Positions 1-7,652 are shown, numbered from the stretch's first letter. The stretch: 44,481 nt of DNA from a virus (IMGVR_UViG_3300018082_000015:1-44481); one strand, 5' to 3'. A program made the numbers and translations. The notes: generated from the letters alone by a model not told the origin.

Positions 1-181
1 ACCGTCGGATCATCCTGAAGCTGAGCTCGCGCCAGTGCCGCGTCTTGCGCCCGAGGCGCTCGTGGTTCGCTTGCCGTCGCGGCTTGCCTCGCTCGGCTTC
101 TTCCCGTTTGCAGGCTGGGCAGCGGTCGCCCATCGGAACGAGAGTGCGGTGGCGGTGGCAGACGGTGGCTAGCGGACTCAT
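1..181 (-). CDS. HNH endonuclease, N-terminal part (cut by window edge)
   Basis: The ATG is at 181 and about 60 codons read to the left edge without a stop. Visible are a histidine-rich start (TVCHRHRTL) and a CPACKREEAERGKPRRQ segment, then a basic stretch ending in RHWRELSFRMIRR. This resembles the region just before the catalytic fold of small phage HNH nucleases; the HNH core itself lies outside the window. HNH proteins typically sit just upstream of terS and assist genome packaging. Here the terS fragment at the right edge would be the next gene if the genome is circular. The function is inferred from the partial sequence and this arrangement. Confidence 0.6.
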   Translation of the reverse strand, partial: MSPLATVCHRHRTLVPMGDRCPACKREEAERGKPRRQANHERLGRKTRHWRELSFRMIRR

Positions 182-183
182 GG

Positions 184-288
184 TCAGATCCGTTTGTGGT
201 TGATGTCAGATCGAGCCATCAAGTAACCGACCCCAGAACCAATCACAATTATCCCAACGATCACGAGCACACTGATAAGCCAGATCAC
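184..288 (-). CDS. 34-aa single-span membrane peptide
   Basis: A GTG start shares a GTGA overlap with the stop of the sigma-like gene upstream. The peptide is a hydrophobic span (WLISVLVIVGIIVIGSGVGY) followed by a short basic tail. It ends two bases before the ATG of the HNH gene. The coupling and the clear membrane segment support translation; the function is unknown. Confidence 0.55.
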   Translation of the reverse strand: MIWLISVLVIVGIIVIGSGVGYLMARSDINHKRI

Positions 289-938
289 GCCGCACTCTCC
301 AGCACCTGCTTGGCTCCACGATCTAGCGTGATGACCACCCACTCGGAGAGCGGCCATCCGGTCGTGTCGGCCGCCTGCTGCCAGCGGGAGCGGCGCCGCT
401 CGTCGACCAGATCCTCGAAGTCGGTGTCGTGGTCGGCAGGGTCAGGTTCCAGCCCTCCGAGCGCACGGTCTGGATCTGCCTTACGGTTGAATCCGTTGAA
501 CACGACCCGGTTGTCATTGCCGTACCTGCGGTCACCATTGCCCTCGGACTTCGAGCGAAACCAATCAGGACAACGGTTCGCCATGATGTCGCAGATCCAC
601 GAGTCGAAGTGGCTGCCTCCGTTCGACGCGTAACTCTGCGTCGGATAGTCGGGGCGAAAGCGAAGCGTTGCGGCAAGCGCCTTCTCGAGGACGAAGTCCG
701 CGAGCTCATCGCGACGGTCCTGGGACAGGTACGGGATGTGCAGAGCGACGTAATCGTTCGTGATCTTTCGAGCCGCCTTGTGCAGACGCTCAGGCGTCCA
801 GCCCTGCCGACGAAGTGCGAGCTCGGCCCATGAGCATGAGCGATACGCTGCCAGGATCTCCTCGGTGAACTCATCTCGCCGGCGCGAGAGTTCGCGTGAG
901 GCGGTGGCGATCGAGGGTGGGTCGAGGAGGGTGGTCAC
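285..938 (-). CDS. sigma-factor-like protein, candidate late regulator
   Basis: 217 aa. The GTG start at 938 overlaps the preceding stop (GTGA). Residues about 70-130 resemble ECF sigma region 2: an acidic helix (RRDELADFVLEKALAATLRF), then FDSWICDIMANRCPDWFRSK, which parallels the -10-binding helix of the family. A clear region 4 is not obvious. It is the last sizeable gene of the early operon and would lie just before HNH-terS in a circular genome. That is where siphophages often encode the late transcription activator. An RNA polymerase-binding late regulator is the inferred role. Other starts exist upstream in frame, but the coupled GTG fits best. Confidence 0.5.
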   Translation of the reverse strand: MTTLLDPPSIATASRELSRRRDEFTEEILAAYRSCSWAELALRRQGWTPERLHKAARKITNDYVALHIPYLSQDRRDELADFVLEKALAATLRFRPDYPTQSYASNGGSHFDSWICDIMANRCPDWFRSKSEGNGDRRYGNDNRVVFNGFNRKADPDRALGGLEPDPADHDTDFEDLVDERRRSRWQQAADTTGWPLSEWVVITLDRGAKQVLESAA

Positions 939-1087
939 GCCAACACGAATACCCATATTGCCAAGGCCGCAGTAAGGCCGAAGAGGAATCCCACATACAC
1001 ACCAGCGGAAAAGGCTTCGCGTGAGACTGACCACACGATCCTTTCGGAAGAAGGACCGAGTTGCGATATGGCTTTCCGAGGAATCAC
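935..1087 (-). CDS. 50-aa membrane protein
   Basis: The GTG start has a GGAGG five bases upstream and overlaps the previous stop by GTGA; its own stop overlaps the next GTG in the same way. A soluble N-terminal half precedes one hydrophobic span (VGFLFGLTAALAIWVFVLA). The precise double coupling supports it as a real gene of unknown function. Confidence 0.6.
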   Translation of the reverse strand: MIPRKAISQLGPSSERIVWSVSREAFSAGVYVGFLFGLTAALAIWVFVLA

Positions 1088-1401
1088 GTCGCCTCCACCG
1101 AGTGTACGCGCAGCACGCGCTTGACCTCGGTCTCATCCTCGCCCTCGTCCGAGGTCTTGGAGCGCTCGGACGTCTCGATCACGAACGCGCGCAGCCGCAG
1201 GTCGACGTAGGTGCCCTTCTCGAGCTTGCCGAAAACCTCGAGATCGTCCTCGGACGTGCGGTCGGGCTCCCACGTCCCGAGGCTCACCACGAGCTTGTCC
1301 GCCTTGCGCCCATAGCGATCCTTCGGAATCGGGAGGTCGTACCTGGCCGCGTCGAAGATCGCATCCTCGCTCTGGACTGGCACCTCGGTCAACTCGGTCA
1401 T
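1084..1401 (-). CDS. hypothetical early protein, 105 aa
   Basis: I choose the ATG at 1401 because a strong AAGGAGGA lies just upstream; an alternative start near 1440 overlaps the preceding stop. The protein is acidic and ends in a charged segment (SERSKTSDEGEDETEVKR) followed by VLRVHSVEAT. It has no recognised domain or membrane segment. It sits in the early operon between a zinc-ribbon protein and a small membrane protein. Confidence 0.65.
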   Translation of the reverse strand: MTELTEVPVQSEDAIFDAARYDLPIPKDRYGRKADKLVVSLGTWEPDRTSEDDLEVFGKLEKGTYVDLRLRAFVIETSERSKTSDEGEDETEVKRVLRVHSVEAT

Positions 1402-1436
1402 CACTCCTCCTTGCATCGTCGTTTTCCCGTCGGACA

Positions 1437-1637
1437 TCACGCAGGCTCCGCGTAACGCTCGTCGAGATCGGGCATCGCAGCACGCATGTCCCGCAAGCAG
1501 TCGTCGCAGACGATCACGACATCAGAGAGCTCGCCCTCGGTGAATGTGGGCTGGGCCTTCGCGACCGCTTCCTCCTCGGACCAGCCGTGTTCGAATGTCC
1601 CTCCGCAGGCGTCGCAGGTGTACGTCGGCCTGCTCAC
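1437..1637 (-). CDS. small zinc-ribbon protein, 66 aa
   Basis: Two CxxC knuckles (CDACGGTF near residue 8 and CDDCLRDM near residue 44) form a probable zinc ribbon. Its start overlaps the stop of the upstream 182-aa gene by 4 bases. Small zinc-ribbon proteins are common in actinophage early operons. DNA binding is possible but not shown. Confidence 0.7.
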   Translation of the reverse strand: MSRPTYTCDACGGTFEHGWSEEEAVAKAQPTFTEGELSDVVIVCDDCLRDMRAAMPDLDERYAEPA

Positions 1638-2182
1638 GCGAGCGCCGGCTCCGCGTCCGGGTCGAGCGAAGGTTCGGGATCGAGCGCGAGGTCGGCCAGG
1701 AGCTTGTGCCGCGCTGATGCCCGCTCCTCGGCCTGCGCTTGGATCGACTCGCCCTTCGGCCGGACCTCACCCCACAGCGCGATCATGCGCACCTTGAGGG
1801 GGCCGTCCTCGGCCCACGTCTTGAGACGTCCGAACTCCCCGAATAGCTCTTCGAGGATCTCCTCCTCGCGGTCGAAGTGCTGGCCGGCGACCCGGATCCA
1901 CGCCTCGGCGCGAGCGATCTGCTTGGCGCGCTCGCGCTCGTCCGTCGCGGTGACCTCTTCGAGGGGTCGCATCGCCTCCGAGACGTGCTTGGCCAGCACG
2001 ATCCAGGGGCTTCGCACCTGCCCCGATTCGAAACGTCGGGCGACGTGCTCGATCGCCTCCTGCACGAGCGCCGGGTGCTCCCTGAAGACGTCGATCACGC
2101 GCTGCTCGAGCGTCGCGTCGGGGACGTTTCGGAAGCGCTCGATCGCCACGGCGCGAAGCTCCGTCCAGACGTACTCGCTCAC
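1634..2182 (-). CDS. hypothetical protein after the replication gene, 182 aa
   Basis: The start overlaps the stop of the replication-initiator-like gene by 4 bases, so the two are probably co-translated. The protein is charged and helical, with no Walker A motif. A helicase loader would be expected by position, but I see no sequence evidence for it. Function unknown. Confidence 0.7.
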   Translation of the reverse strand: MSEYVWTELRAVAIERFRNVPDATLEQRVIDVFREHPALVQEAIEHVARRFESGQVRSPWIVLAKHVSEAMRPLEEVTATDERERAKQIARAEAWIRVAGQHFDREEEILEELFGEFGRLKTWAEDGPLKVRMIALWGEVRPKGESIQAQAEERASARHKLLADLALDPEPSLDPDAEPALA

Positions 2183-2883
2183 GTCGTCGCCTCCGTGGGT
2201 TGCAGGCGTGCGAGTTGCTGCTGGACGGTCTCGGCTAGGGGAAGCTCCTCGAGGGAGGGTTCTAGGTCTTCGTTCTGATCGTTTCTGGCAGGCAGGCCCG
2301 TCTCGTCGACCTCGCGCGCGGGTCCCTGCACTACGGCCTGCATGCCTGCAAGGTTTAGATCTTGCTCTAGATCTTTCTCTTCTCCTTCTCTTCTGGGCCG
2401 GACCTCCTCCGGAGCGGTTCCGGCCGCGTTCCGGCGCTCTTCCGGAAGCGTTCCGGAACTCCCTGGAAAGAGAGGGGTTTTTTCACCAAGACCGAAGAGG
2501 GCGGCCGTCCGGCTCTCTTGGGAAGCGGACTTGCCCCGATCGGTGGCCGAATCTGGGAAGCGGCTCTTTCCGGAACGTTTCCGGAAAGCCTCGCGAGGTT
2601 GGTTGGTCTCGAAGTCGACGATCTGTACGACGTACTCGCCACCTGCCTCGTAGACGAGGATCCGCTCGACCGCCTCGAGCTCGATGAGCGCGTAGCCGGC
2701 CTGCTCGTCCGAGTGCCCGAGCATCGGGTAGCAGCGGGCCCTGAGCTTCCGTGGCCGCGCGTCGAGGCGACCCCACGGATCCGAATGCGCGAGCAGCCGC
2801 CAGTAGATCCGCTCCGCGAGGTCGGAAAGCTCGGCCAGCGACTCCGACTGCCCGACCGTGTCCTGGATCGCGCGCCAGGCCAT
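2179..2883 (-). CDS. replication-initiator-like protein
   Basis: 234 aa from ATG 2883, which shares TGATG with the upstream stop. The N-terminal third resembles the winged-helix region of phage replisome organisers: MAWRAIQDTVGQSESL, then AERIYWRLLAHSDPWGRLDA and GGEYVVQIVDFETNQ. The middle (about residues 95-160) is low-complexity and charged. DNA encoding that linker carries phased TTCCGG repeats, an arrangement like lambda O with the origin inside its own gene. The inferred role is recognising the origin and recruiting the host helicase. Confidence 0.65.
   Translation of the reverse strand: MAWRAIQDTVGQSESLAELSDLAERIYWRLLAHSDPWGRLDARPRKLRARCYPMLGHSDEQAGYALIELEAVERILVYEAGGEYVVQIVDFETNQPREAFRKRSGKSRFPDSATDRGKSASQESRTAALFGLGEKTPLFPGSSGTLPEERRNAAGTAPEEVRPRREGEEKDLEQDLNLAGMQAVVQGPAREVDETGLPARNDQNEDLEPSLEELPLAETVQQQLARLQPTEATT
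2350..2586. other. putative phage replication origin (iterons plus pyrimidine/AT-rich tract)
   Basis: TTCCGG begins at 2418, 2429, 2440 and 2451, exactly 11 bases apart, with a near match (CTCCGG) at 2407 in the same phase. A second pair of TTCCGGAA lies at 2568 and 2579, again 11 apart. Since 11 is not a multiple of three, protein repeats cannot explain the spacing. Beside the first cluster, 2350-2397 holds two TAGATCTT copies 12 bases apart and a T/C-rich tract that could melt. Origin function is inferred from this layout inside a replication gene. Confidence 0.6.
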
Positions 2884-3260
2884 CAGCGAACGAGCTCCTT
2901 GGAGACGAGCAGCGGTCGTCGCTTGCGGTCCCAGGGCCAGAAGCCCATGTTGAGTGCCATCCCCATCAGCCACCGGAGCCGATCGTCGATCAGGAACCAC
3001 TCGACGCCCGAGAGCCGATGCCCCATCCAGCCACAGGGCGTGTTGATGATGCGCGTGTAGTCGAACTGCTCGTGCAGAGCCCGCTCGAGGCGGGGCGCAA
3101 CCTCCTCCTCACAGACAACGGCGAAGACCAGCTGCGCGCCGAGCTCCTTCAACCGCGCCGGCGGCCAGTAGGCGAGGCCGATCTTGCAGACGCCGAGGTT
3201 GCGTAGCGGCATCCCGATCTTGCCCGGCTGGGCGAAGTAGACGCAGCGAACGTGCTCCAC
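2883..3260 (-). CDS. GIY-YIG-superfamily (T5orf172/MUG113-like) protein
   Basis: 125 aa, GTG start. CVYFAQPGKIGMPL followed by CKIGLAYWPPARLKEL and a distal EVAPRLERALHEQF...VEWF follow the pattern of T5orf172/MUG113 domains: a Y/F strand, a KIG strand with downstream R, H and F residues, and a terminal EWF. These belong to the GIY-YIG nuclease fold. Nuclease activity is plausible but untested. It is coupled to the replication gene by TGATG. Confidence 0.6.
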   Translation of the reverse strand: MEHVRCVYFAQPGKIGMPLRNLGVCKIGLAYWPPARLKELGAQLVFAVVCEEEVAPRLERALHEQFDYTRIINTPCGWMGHRLSGVEWFLIDDRLRWLMGMALNMGFWPWDRKRRPLLVSKELVR

Positions 3261-3266
3261 CGCCAG

Positions 3267-3377
3267 CTACAGCTCCTCGGCCTCGAGCACGTGCACGGTG
3301 TCGAGCGGGACCGTCACTTCCTCGTCGGTGCCAGGGTGGAACGTGACGGTGGTCGTCTCCTCGGTTGCTCTTGCCAC
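3267..3377 (-). CDS. 36-aa hypothetical protein
   Basis: The GTG start lies six bases after GGAAAGGAG. The peptide is Thr/Glu-rich with strand-like segments (TVTFHPGTDEEVTVPL). It fills the gap between two larger genes. It is supported by the ribosome-binding site and codon pattern only; function unknown. Confidence 0.5.
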   Translation of the reverse strand: MARATEETTTVTFHPGTDEEVTVPLDTVHVLEAEEL

Positions 3378-3399
3378 GATGGGCTCCTTTCCTGCCGCG

Positions 3400-3666
3400 C
3401 TAGGCGGCGTCGATTCCAAGTGCAGTGCGAGCCGCGACCTCACGGCCGGGCTTTACGCGACCTGAGAACGTGATCGGGTCCTGCGGGTGATCCCAGCGCC
3501 GGCGTGGGTTCTCGAGCCAGTCGGGCGGCATCTGCGGACCCGAGCCCGGGCGGATGAAGGCCGGAGCTTCGCCGATCTCGTCCATCGTCCACTCGGCGAC
3601 GTGCCGGCTTCCGTCAGGGAAGTCGATCTCGACGCGGCCGACGGGGATCGTCTTCGGGTCTCTCAC
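3400..3666 (-). CDS. hypothetical protein, 88 aa
   Basis: The GTG start forms a GTGA overlap with the VRR-NUC gene stop. The protein contains VGRVEIDFPDGSRHVAEW, a small beta-rich segment, then a proline-rich middle. No recognised family. Coupling suggests it accompanies the nuclease. Confidence 0.6.
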   Translation of the reverse strand: MRDPKTIPVGRVEIDFPDGSRHVAEWTMDEIGEAPAFIRPGSGPQMPPDWLENPRRRWDHPQDPITFSGRVKPGREVAARTALGIDAA

Positions 3667-4001
3667 GCCGCCTCGCTCTCGTGTCGCGTTCCGCGCTTGA
3701 GCTCAGCCTCGATCAGGCCCGACTCCCAGTCGGCATCGCTCCACACACCCGCGTCGACGCCGGCCGCCCGCAGCGCCTCGATCCACTCGGCCTGCTCGGC
3801 TGTCAGCACGTTCTTTCCGACCTTCAGCTCGCGCACGAGGAAGCGGCCGTGGCCGCAGATGACGAGATCGGGGAAGCCGGCGTTGCCCTGGATGGGCGTG
3901 CGGTAGCCCTTCTGCGACCAGGCCGCCCGCTCGGCGTGGACGAGGTAGCCGAGGATGCGCGCGACGTCGAGGACGCCCTTCTGCAGGTCGCGCTCAAGCA
4001 T
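3663..4001 (-). CDS. VRR-NUC domain nuclease
   Basis: 112 aa from ATG 4001, which overlaps the upstream stop by 8 bases. Motifs match the VRR-NUC branch of PD-(D/E)xK nucleases: ERDLQKGVLDVARILGY at the N-terminus, GFPDLVICGHGRFLVRELKVG (core D, then ExK in VRELK), and LTAEQAEWIEALRAAGVDAG. Phage stand-alone VRR-NUC proteins are thought to act as structure-specific nucleases in replication or recombination. The catalytic D, E and K are all present. Confidence 0.8.
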   Translation of the reverse strand: MLERDLQKGVLDVARILGYLVHAERAAWSQKGYRTPIQGNAGFPDLVICGHGRFLVRELKVGKNVLTAEQAEWIEALRAAGVDAGVWSDADWESGLIEAELKRGTRHESEAA

Positions 4002-4365
4002 GGGGCGCCTCTTCTTCAGTGGCGGCGAGGGCGGCACGAGCGTCAGCCACAAGATGAGCGACGGAGCAGTACGGGCATACCCGCAGCGCCTCCTCCAGCC
4101 GCTCGATGCGAGCTTCGGCTTCCGCCAGTGAAGTCAGGTACTCGACCTGCTGTGGATCGCGAGCTTTGGCCTCCGACCACTTCTCAAACAGGTTTCGATT
4201 CTCTGCGTTAAGGTCGGCGTTTTCGCAGTTGAGGGCCTCGATGCGGGATTGCAGGCGGTCGAGGGCGGCTCGCGCTGAATCGCAGAGGCGCTGTGTTTCG
4301 CCCGTCTGATCTTCGTAGACGCCGATCGCCTCCCGCACGAGAGAAAGATCGTCGGGCGCGGTCAT
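3994..4365 (-). CDS. coiled-coil protein with a CPYC knuckle, 123 aa
   Basis: Residues about 25-90 are a long heptad-rich helix (IEALNCENADLNAENRNL, then EAEARIERLEEAL), followed by CPYCSVAHLVADARAAL. It is probably an elongated helical protein. The function is unknown; similar coiled-coil fillers are frequent in phage early operons. Confidence 0.65.
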   Translation of the reverse strand: MTAPDDLSLVREAIGVYEDQTGETQRLCDSARAALDRLQSRIEALNCENADLNAENRNLFEKWSEAKARDPQQVEYLTSLAEAEARIERLEEALRVCPYCSVAHLVADARAALAATEEEAPHA

Positions 4366-4592
4366 GCCTCTCCTTCCTCAGCCAAGAGAGGGGCGAGGGC
4401 GCGATGTATCGCGTCGGATTGAACATCTTCAAGGTAGTTCGCATTTCCATTTCGGAGAGGTTTTGGCAGTGCTTTGGCAAGCCGCGCCACCTCGATCAGC
4501 GCGCGGAGGTGGTTGCGGAAAATAACCACACGTTCCTCACCGAGGCTGGCCTGCTTGCGCTCGTGGTCGTCCAGCGTGTCGAGGGGGGTCAT
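4362..4592 (-). CDS. hypothetical helical protein, 76 aa
   Basis: ATG 4592 shares one base with the stop of the upstream gene (TGATG), and its end overlaps the next gene by 4 bases. The sequence is helical and charged. No domain recognised. The start was chosen by this coupling rather than the longer frame upstream. Confidence 0.6.
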   Translation of the reverse strand: MTPLDTLDDHERKQASLGEERVVIFRNHLRALIEVARLAKALPKPLRNGNANYLEDVQSDAIHRALAPLLAEEGEA

Positions 4593-4936
4593 CAGAAAAA
4601 ATCCTTCGGCCACGGCTCGTCGGCGCCGAGCTGCGCGCTCGGCTCGCGCGGCGTCTCGTAGGCCGCCGGCACCCAGCCCTCGCCCCGGCGCCGCTTGACG
4701 AGCCCCTTGCCCGCGAGCATGCGCCCGGCCGAAGCACCCTCCGAGGGGCACCACTGGCAGCGCTCGTCGGAGCCGTGACCGCGCCCACCGCGCTCGGCTC
4801 GCCAGGCGTGCAGGCGGGCGCCGAGTTCCTCGGAGGAGAGCGGTCCGAGGCGGGTGATGACGTCGAGCGCGAAGGCTTGCCGCTCGGTCAGCGTGGCCGC
4901 GCGGTCGAGGCCGGGGAGGGCGGGCTGCGGGTTCAT
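4592..4936 (-). CDS. winged-helix-like hypothetical protein, 114 aa
   Basis: TERQAFALDVITRLGPLSSEELGARLHAW resembles the first helices of a winged-helix domain, and GRMLAGKGLVKRRRGEG would be recognition helix and wing. A CQWC pair lies between them. DNA binding is inferred weakly. It is coupled to the methyltransferase upstream by a 4-base overlap. Confidence 0.55.
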   Translation of the reverse strand: MNPQPALPGLDRAATLTERQAFALDVITRLGPLSSEELGARLHAWRAERGGRGHGSDERCQWCPSEGASAGRMLAGKGLVKRRRGEGWVPAAYETPREPSAQLGADEPWPKDFF

Positions 4937-6180
4937 GCGAGGGCCTCCGCGAGTAGCGACTGCTGCCGCGTGCGCGCCTTCGTCATCGCGCAGTAGCGCT
5001 CGTTCAGCTCCACTCCGATCGCGTGCCGCCCGAGCTGGCGGGCGACGAGGAGGGTGGTGCCGGAGCCTGAGAAAGGGTCGAGGATGGTGGCGGGGCCGGG
5101 ATCCCCTAAGTCAGGATGGGCGCACAGAGGAGGGCAGGATGGCCGCCAGCCATGAGTAATCACCACTTTTACTTTCCCCGGAATGAACCCGTCTTTGGCC
5201 CAATTCGTCCCGCGTGTATCGGGTTCCGAAGTAGACGGACGCAAATTGCCCGAGGCACCATCCACTAGTTCGCTTGACGTCTCCCGCACCCACGGCGCCC
5301 CGCACTCCGGGCACACCCCCCGCTCGCTCGTCCCCGCCAGGATCATCCGCCGCACCAGCTCGCGCGGGAACGCCGCGAAGTGCTGTACCACCGGCTCTCC
5401 GCAGTGCTCTCTCGGCGCCCCGCCCTGCCAGTAGGCGTCGCAGATGCGGCAGATGGCGAGGGCGTTGGGCTCGGTGGGGATGGTCCAGACGGAGCGGGCG
5501 TTCTTCTCTGCCACGTAGTCGTTGGTCATCGAATCCCAGCCGCCGTGTCCGTGTCCCGAGGCGGTCTTGGCAGCGCCCTTCGCTGTCTCTCTTGCAATGG
5601 CGTAGCGAGCGTGGGTGTTGACACTCGCGGGCTCGCGCAACGCCTCCGCATCGTAGAAGTACCTCGGCTTCTTCGAGAACAGGAACACGTACGAGTGCGC
5701 CGTCGTCGGGCGGTCGCGCACCGACTCGGGCATCGCGTTCGGCTTCGACCACACGATGCAGGAGCGCAGGTACCAGCCGTCAGCGCGGAGGGCGAAGGCC
5801 AGTAGCCAGGGTGCTCCGAGAAGGTCCTTCGGCTTGTACGGGTGGGGCCGATTTCGTATGCCCTCGGTGTGTGTTTGCCCGCCTTGCCAACGACTCCAGT
5901 CCGAACCGCTAGCCGTGTATGAGTCCCCTATTTCGCACCACAGCGTCCCGTCGTCCCGCAGAACCCGCCGCACTTCCCGAAACACGTCCACGAGGCGAGC
6001 GGCCCATTCGTCGGGGGAGGACTCGAGGCCGATCTGGGAGTCGACGCCGTAGTCCCGGAGCCCGAAGAACGGCGGCGACGTGCAGACCATGTGAACCGAG
6101 CGGTCCGGCAGCTCGCGCAGCACCGTGAGCGCGTCGCCGCAGTGGAGCGTCAGGTCGGGGTCGGCGAGGTAGGGCGTCAC
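4933..6180 (-). CDS. site-specific DNA methyltransferase (beta-class N4C/N6A type)
   Basis: 415 aa from GTG 6180, overlapping the upstream stop. TSPPF at residues 34-38 is catalytic motif IV, of the S-P-P type frequent in N4-cytosine enzymes. DPFSGSGTT at 368-376 is the AdoMet motif I, placed C-terminally as in beta-class enzymes. Between them are CRIC...C and CPECGAPW knuckles that look like a zinc-binding insertion, possibly part of target recognition. No cognate restriction gene is nearby, so self-protection of phage DNA against host restriction is the likely role. Target specificity cannot be read from the sequence. Confidence 0.85.
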   Translation of the reverse strand: MTPYLADPDLTLHCGDALTVLRELPDRSVHMVCTSPPFFGLRDYGVDSQIGLESSPDEWAARLVDVFREVRRVLRDDGTLWCEIGDSYTASGSDWSRWQGGQTHTEGIRNRPHPYKPKDLLGAPWLLAFALRADGWYLRSCIVWSKPNAMPESVRDRPTTAHSYVFLFSKKPRYFYDAEALREPASVNTHARYAIARETAKGAAKTASGHGHGGWDSMTNDYVAEKNARSVWTIPTEPNALAICRICDAYWQGGAPREHCGEPVVQHFAAFPRELVRRMILAGTSERGVCPECGAPWVRETSSELVDGASGNLRPSTSEPDTRGTNWAKDGFIPGKVKVVITHGWRPSCPPLCAHPDLGDPGPATILDPFSGSGTTLLVARQLGRHAIGVELNERYCAMTKARTRQQSLLAEALA

Positions 6181-6302
6181 AGCAGCCCACACGCTCTCGC
6201 CGCGAAGCCGAGTGCGGGCGGGGCGGCATACAGCGCGAACGCGAGCCAGCCCATGAAGGTAGCCAGGAAGCCGAGCTCGTGCAGGATAGGGCGGGGGGTC
6301 AT
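6177..6302 (-). CDS. 41-aa membrane peptide
   Basis: The ATG at 6302 overlaps the upstream stop as TGATG, and its stop overlaps the methyltransferase GTG. One hydrophobic segment (LGFLATFMGWLAFALYAAPP) spans most of the peptide. Both couplings are exact, supporting a real small gene of unknown function. Confidence 0.55.
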   Translation of the reverse strand: MTPRPILHELGFLATFMGWLAFALYAAPPALGFAARACGLL

Positions 6303-6532
6303 CACCAGCCATACTTCGCCGCGAGCTCTTGGCCGCGTTCGATGTCAGCCTGAGTAGCACGTAAAAAAGCGACGACCAGATGCCCGTTCGGGCAGCGTCC
6401 TTCCGCTAGCGGTTCTCCTTCAGCGATCTCTGTGTGATCTCCGAGGTAGATCATCGGCCCCGAGGGGAGACCGCATTCCTGGCAAATCGGTGGTGGCACA
6501 TCTCGAATCGTTGCGGGATCTATTTGTTTCAT
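6302..6532 (-). CDS. zinc-binding hypothetical protein, 76 aa
   Basis: The start is the ATG at 6532, within an ATGA overlap with the upstream gene. CQECGLP near residue 17 and a later CPNGH could bind one metal. The C-terminus is a charged helix. Function unknown. Confidence 0.6.
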   Translation of the reverse strand: MKQIDPATIRDVPPPICQECGLPSGPMIYLGDHTEIAEGEPLAEGRCPNGHLVVAFLRATQADIERGQELAAKYGW

Positions 6533-7407
6533 GCCCCCCGACACCCCCACCCGCTGAACCCATATCGCCGCCAGATCGCGAGCGCGACCTCGTACTGTTG
6601 ACGGGGGGTCGCGAGGTACGCCTCCGAGGGGTAGCCGGGCAGACGGAAGGCGTCCCAGCTCGAGCGGTGGAATCCGAACGCGCCCTGATACGTGCCGCTA
6701 TTCCAGCTGAACGTCGAGTAGGTCTCGCACTGAATGATGCGCTGCCACTTCGCCGGCAGCCACTCGCGCCAGGCGTACTCTCGCCAATGCCACGCCTCGA
6801 ACACCCGCCGCGCCGCCCGCGCCTTGAAGCGCCAGCGCTCCGCGAGGTAGCGAGCACGGGCACAGGAGCGAGGCCGCTCGAGGGTCTCGAGAACCGACGG
6901 CCCCGCCCCCATCCGTTCGCGCCAGCCTCGGTAGGCGGCGCGGTAGAACCGCAGAGCCTTGCGGGCCGAGCGGCACGTCTCGGAGCGGGAGCTGCCCGAG
7001 TCAGCGCCCCTAGCAGCCCGGGGGACGTCGCCGCCGATTCCTTCCCGCTCCGACACGGTCGCACAGTTCTCGGCGAGGCCGCGCCGAGCAGCGCAGCCCC
7101 GCCGAGTCACCTGAATGCCAGTTGAACTGTGCAGATGGCGCAGGAGCAAGTTCTTGGATGCGGCATGGGCATCACCCCCTTCGATGTAGTCGGGCGCGGC
7201 TCGCTCGGGTTCACCACCTGCGGCGGCGACAGAGCCCGAAACGGCGGGGTTGCCCACGGCCGCGCCCGATCTGTCGGCTCCCGCGACGCGGCTCATCGAA
7301 GCCTGCGCTCCGGAAACGCCGGAAGGTGCTCCCACACCCCCGGGAGCCGAGTTCTGAGCGACTTGTGAGCTTGCGATAAGTGCGGTGACGAGTACGCCTG
7401 TTGCCAC
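6529..7407 (-). CDS. secreted Rpf-like transglycosylase
   Basis: 292 aa, GTG start. A hydrophobic N-terminus (ATGVLVTALIASSQVAQ) looks like a signal peptide, followed by a Gly/Ala/Ser-rich linker. The C-terminal domain (about 215-290) carries WQRIIQCETYSTFSW, GAFGFHRSSWDAF and PRQQYEVALAIW, the pattern of resuscitation-promoting-factor/lysozyme-like muralytic domains. Glu228 is the expected catalytic acid. Rpf domains are typical of Actinobacteria, which informs the host inference. It is encoded far from the amidase lysis cassette, so it may act in cell-wall remodelling or lysis. Confidence 0.75.
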   Translation of the reverse strand: MATGVLVTALIASSQVAQNSAPGGVGAPSGVSGAQASMSRVAGADRSGAAVGNPAVSGSVAAAGGEPERAAPDYIEGGDAHAASKNLLLRHLHSSTGIQVTRRGCAARRGLAENCATVSEREGIGGDVPRAARGADSGSSRSETCRSARKALRFYRAAYRGWRERMGAGPSVLETLERPRSCARARYLAERWRFKARAARRVFEAWHWREYAWREWLPAKWQRIIQCETYSTFSWNSGTYQGAFGFHRSSWDAFRLPGYPSEAYLATPRQQYEVALAIWRRYGFSGWGCRGA

Positions 7408-7412
7408 GAGTC

Positions 7413-7652
7413 TCAGGCCACCTTCTCCCGGTCAGCTTCCGGGGCCTCCGCGCTATGAACAGCGCGGGCTTCCCTGAGTTCTCTTGCCAGACGATTCCAG
7501 CAGTCGTTACAGATCGTGACTTCGCCACGAGGGTTATTGGTGCCCTTCCAATGGAAGAACCTCTGGTATCGCCCGCGGTAAATCGACTCCCCCACGAGGA
7601 AAGTGAGATCGCGCTCACAGAGATCGCAATACTCGCGAGTCTCGCGGCTCAT
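7413..7652 (-). CDS. zinc-ribbon protein, 79 aa
   Basis: CDLCERDL near residue 9 and CNDCWNRL near residue 48 form two CxxC pairs. The start overlaps the upstream gene by 4 bases. A generic small phage zinc protein; function unknown. Confidence 0.65.
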   Translation of the reverse strand: MSRETREYCDLCERDLTFLVGESIYRGRYQRFFHWKGTNNPRGEVTICNDCWNRLARELREARAVHSAEAPEADREKVA

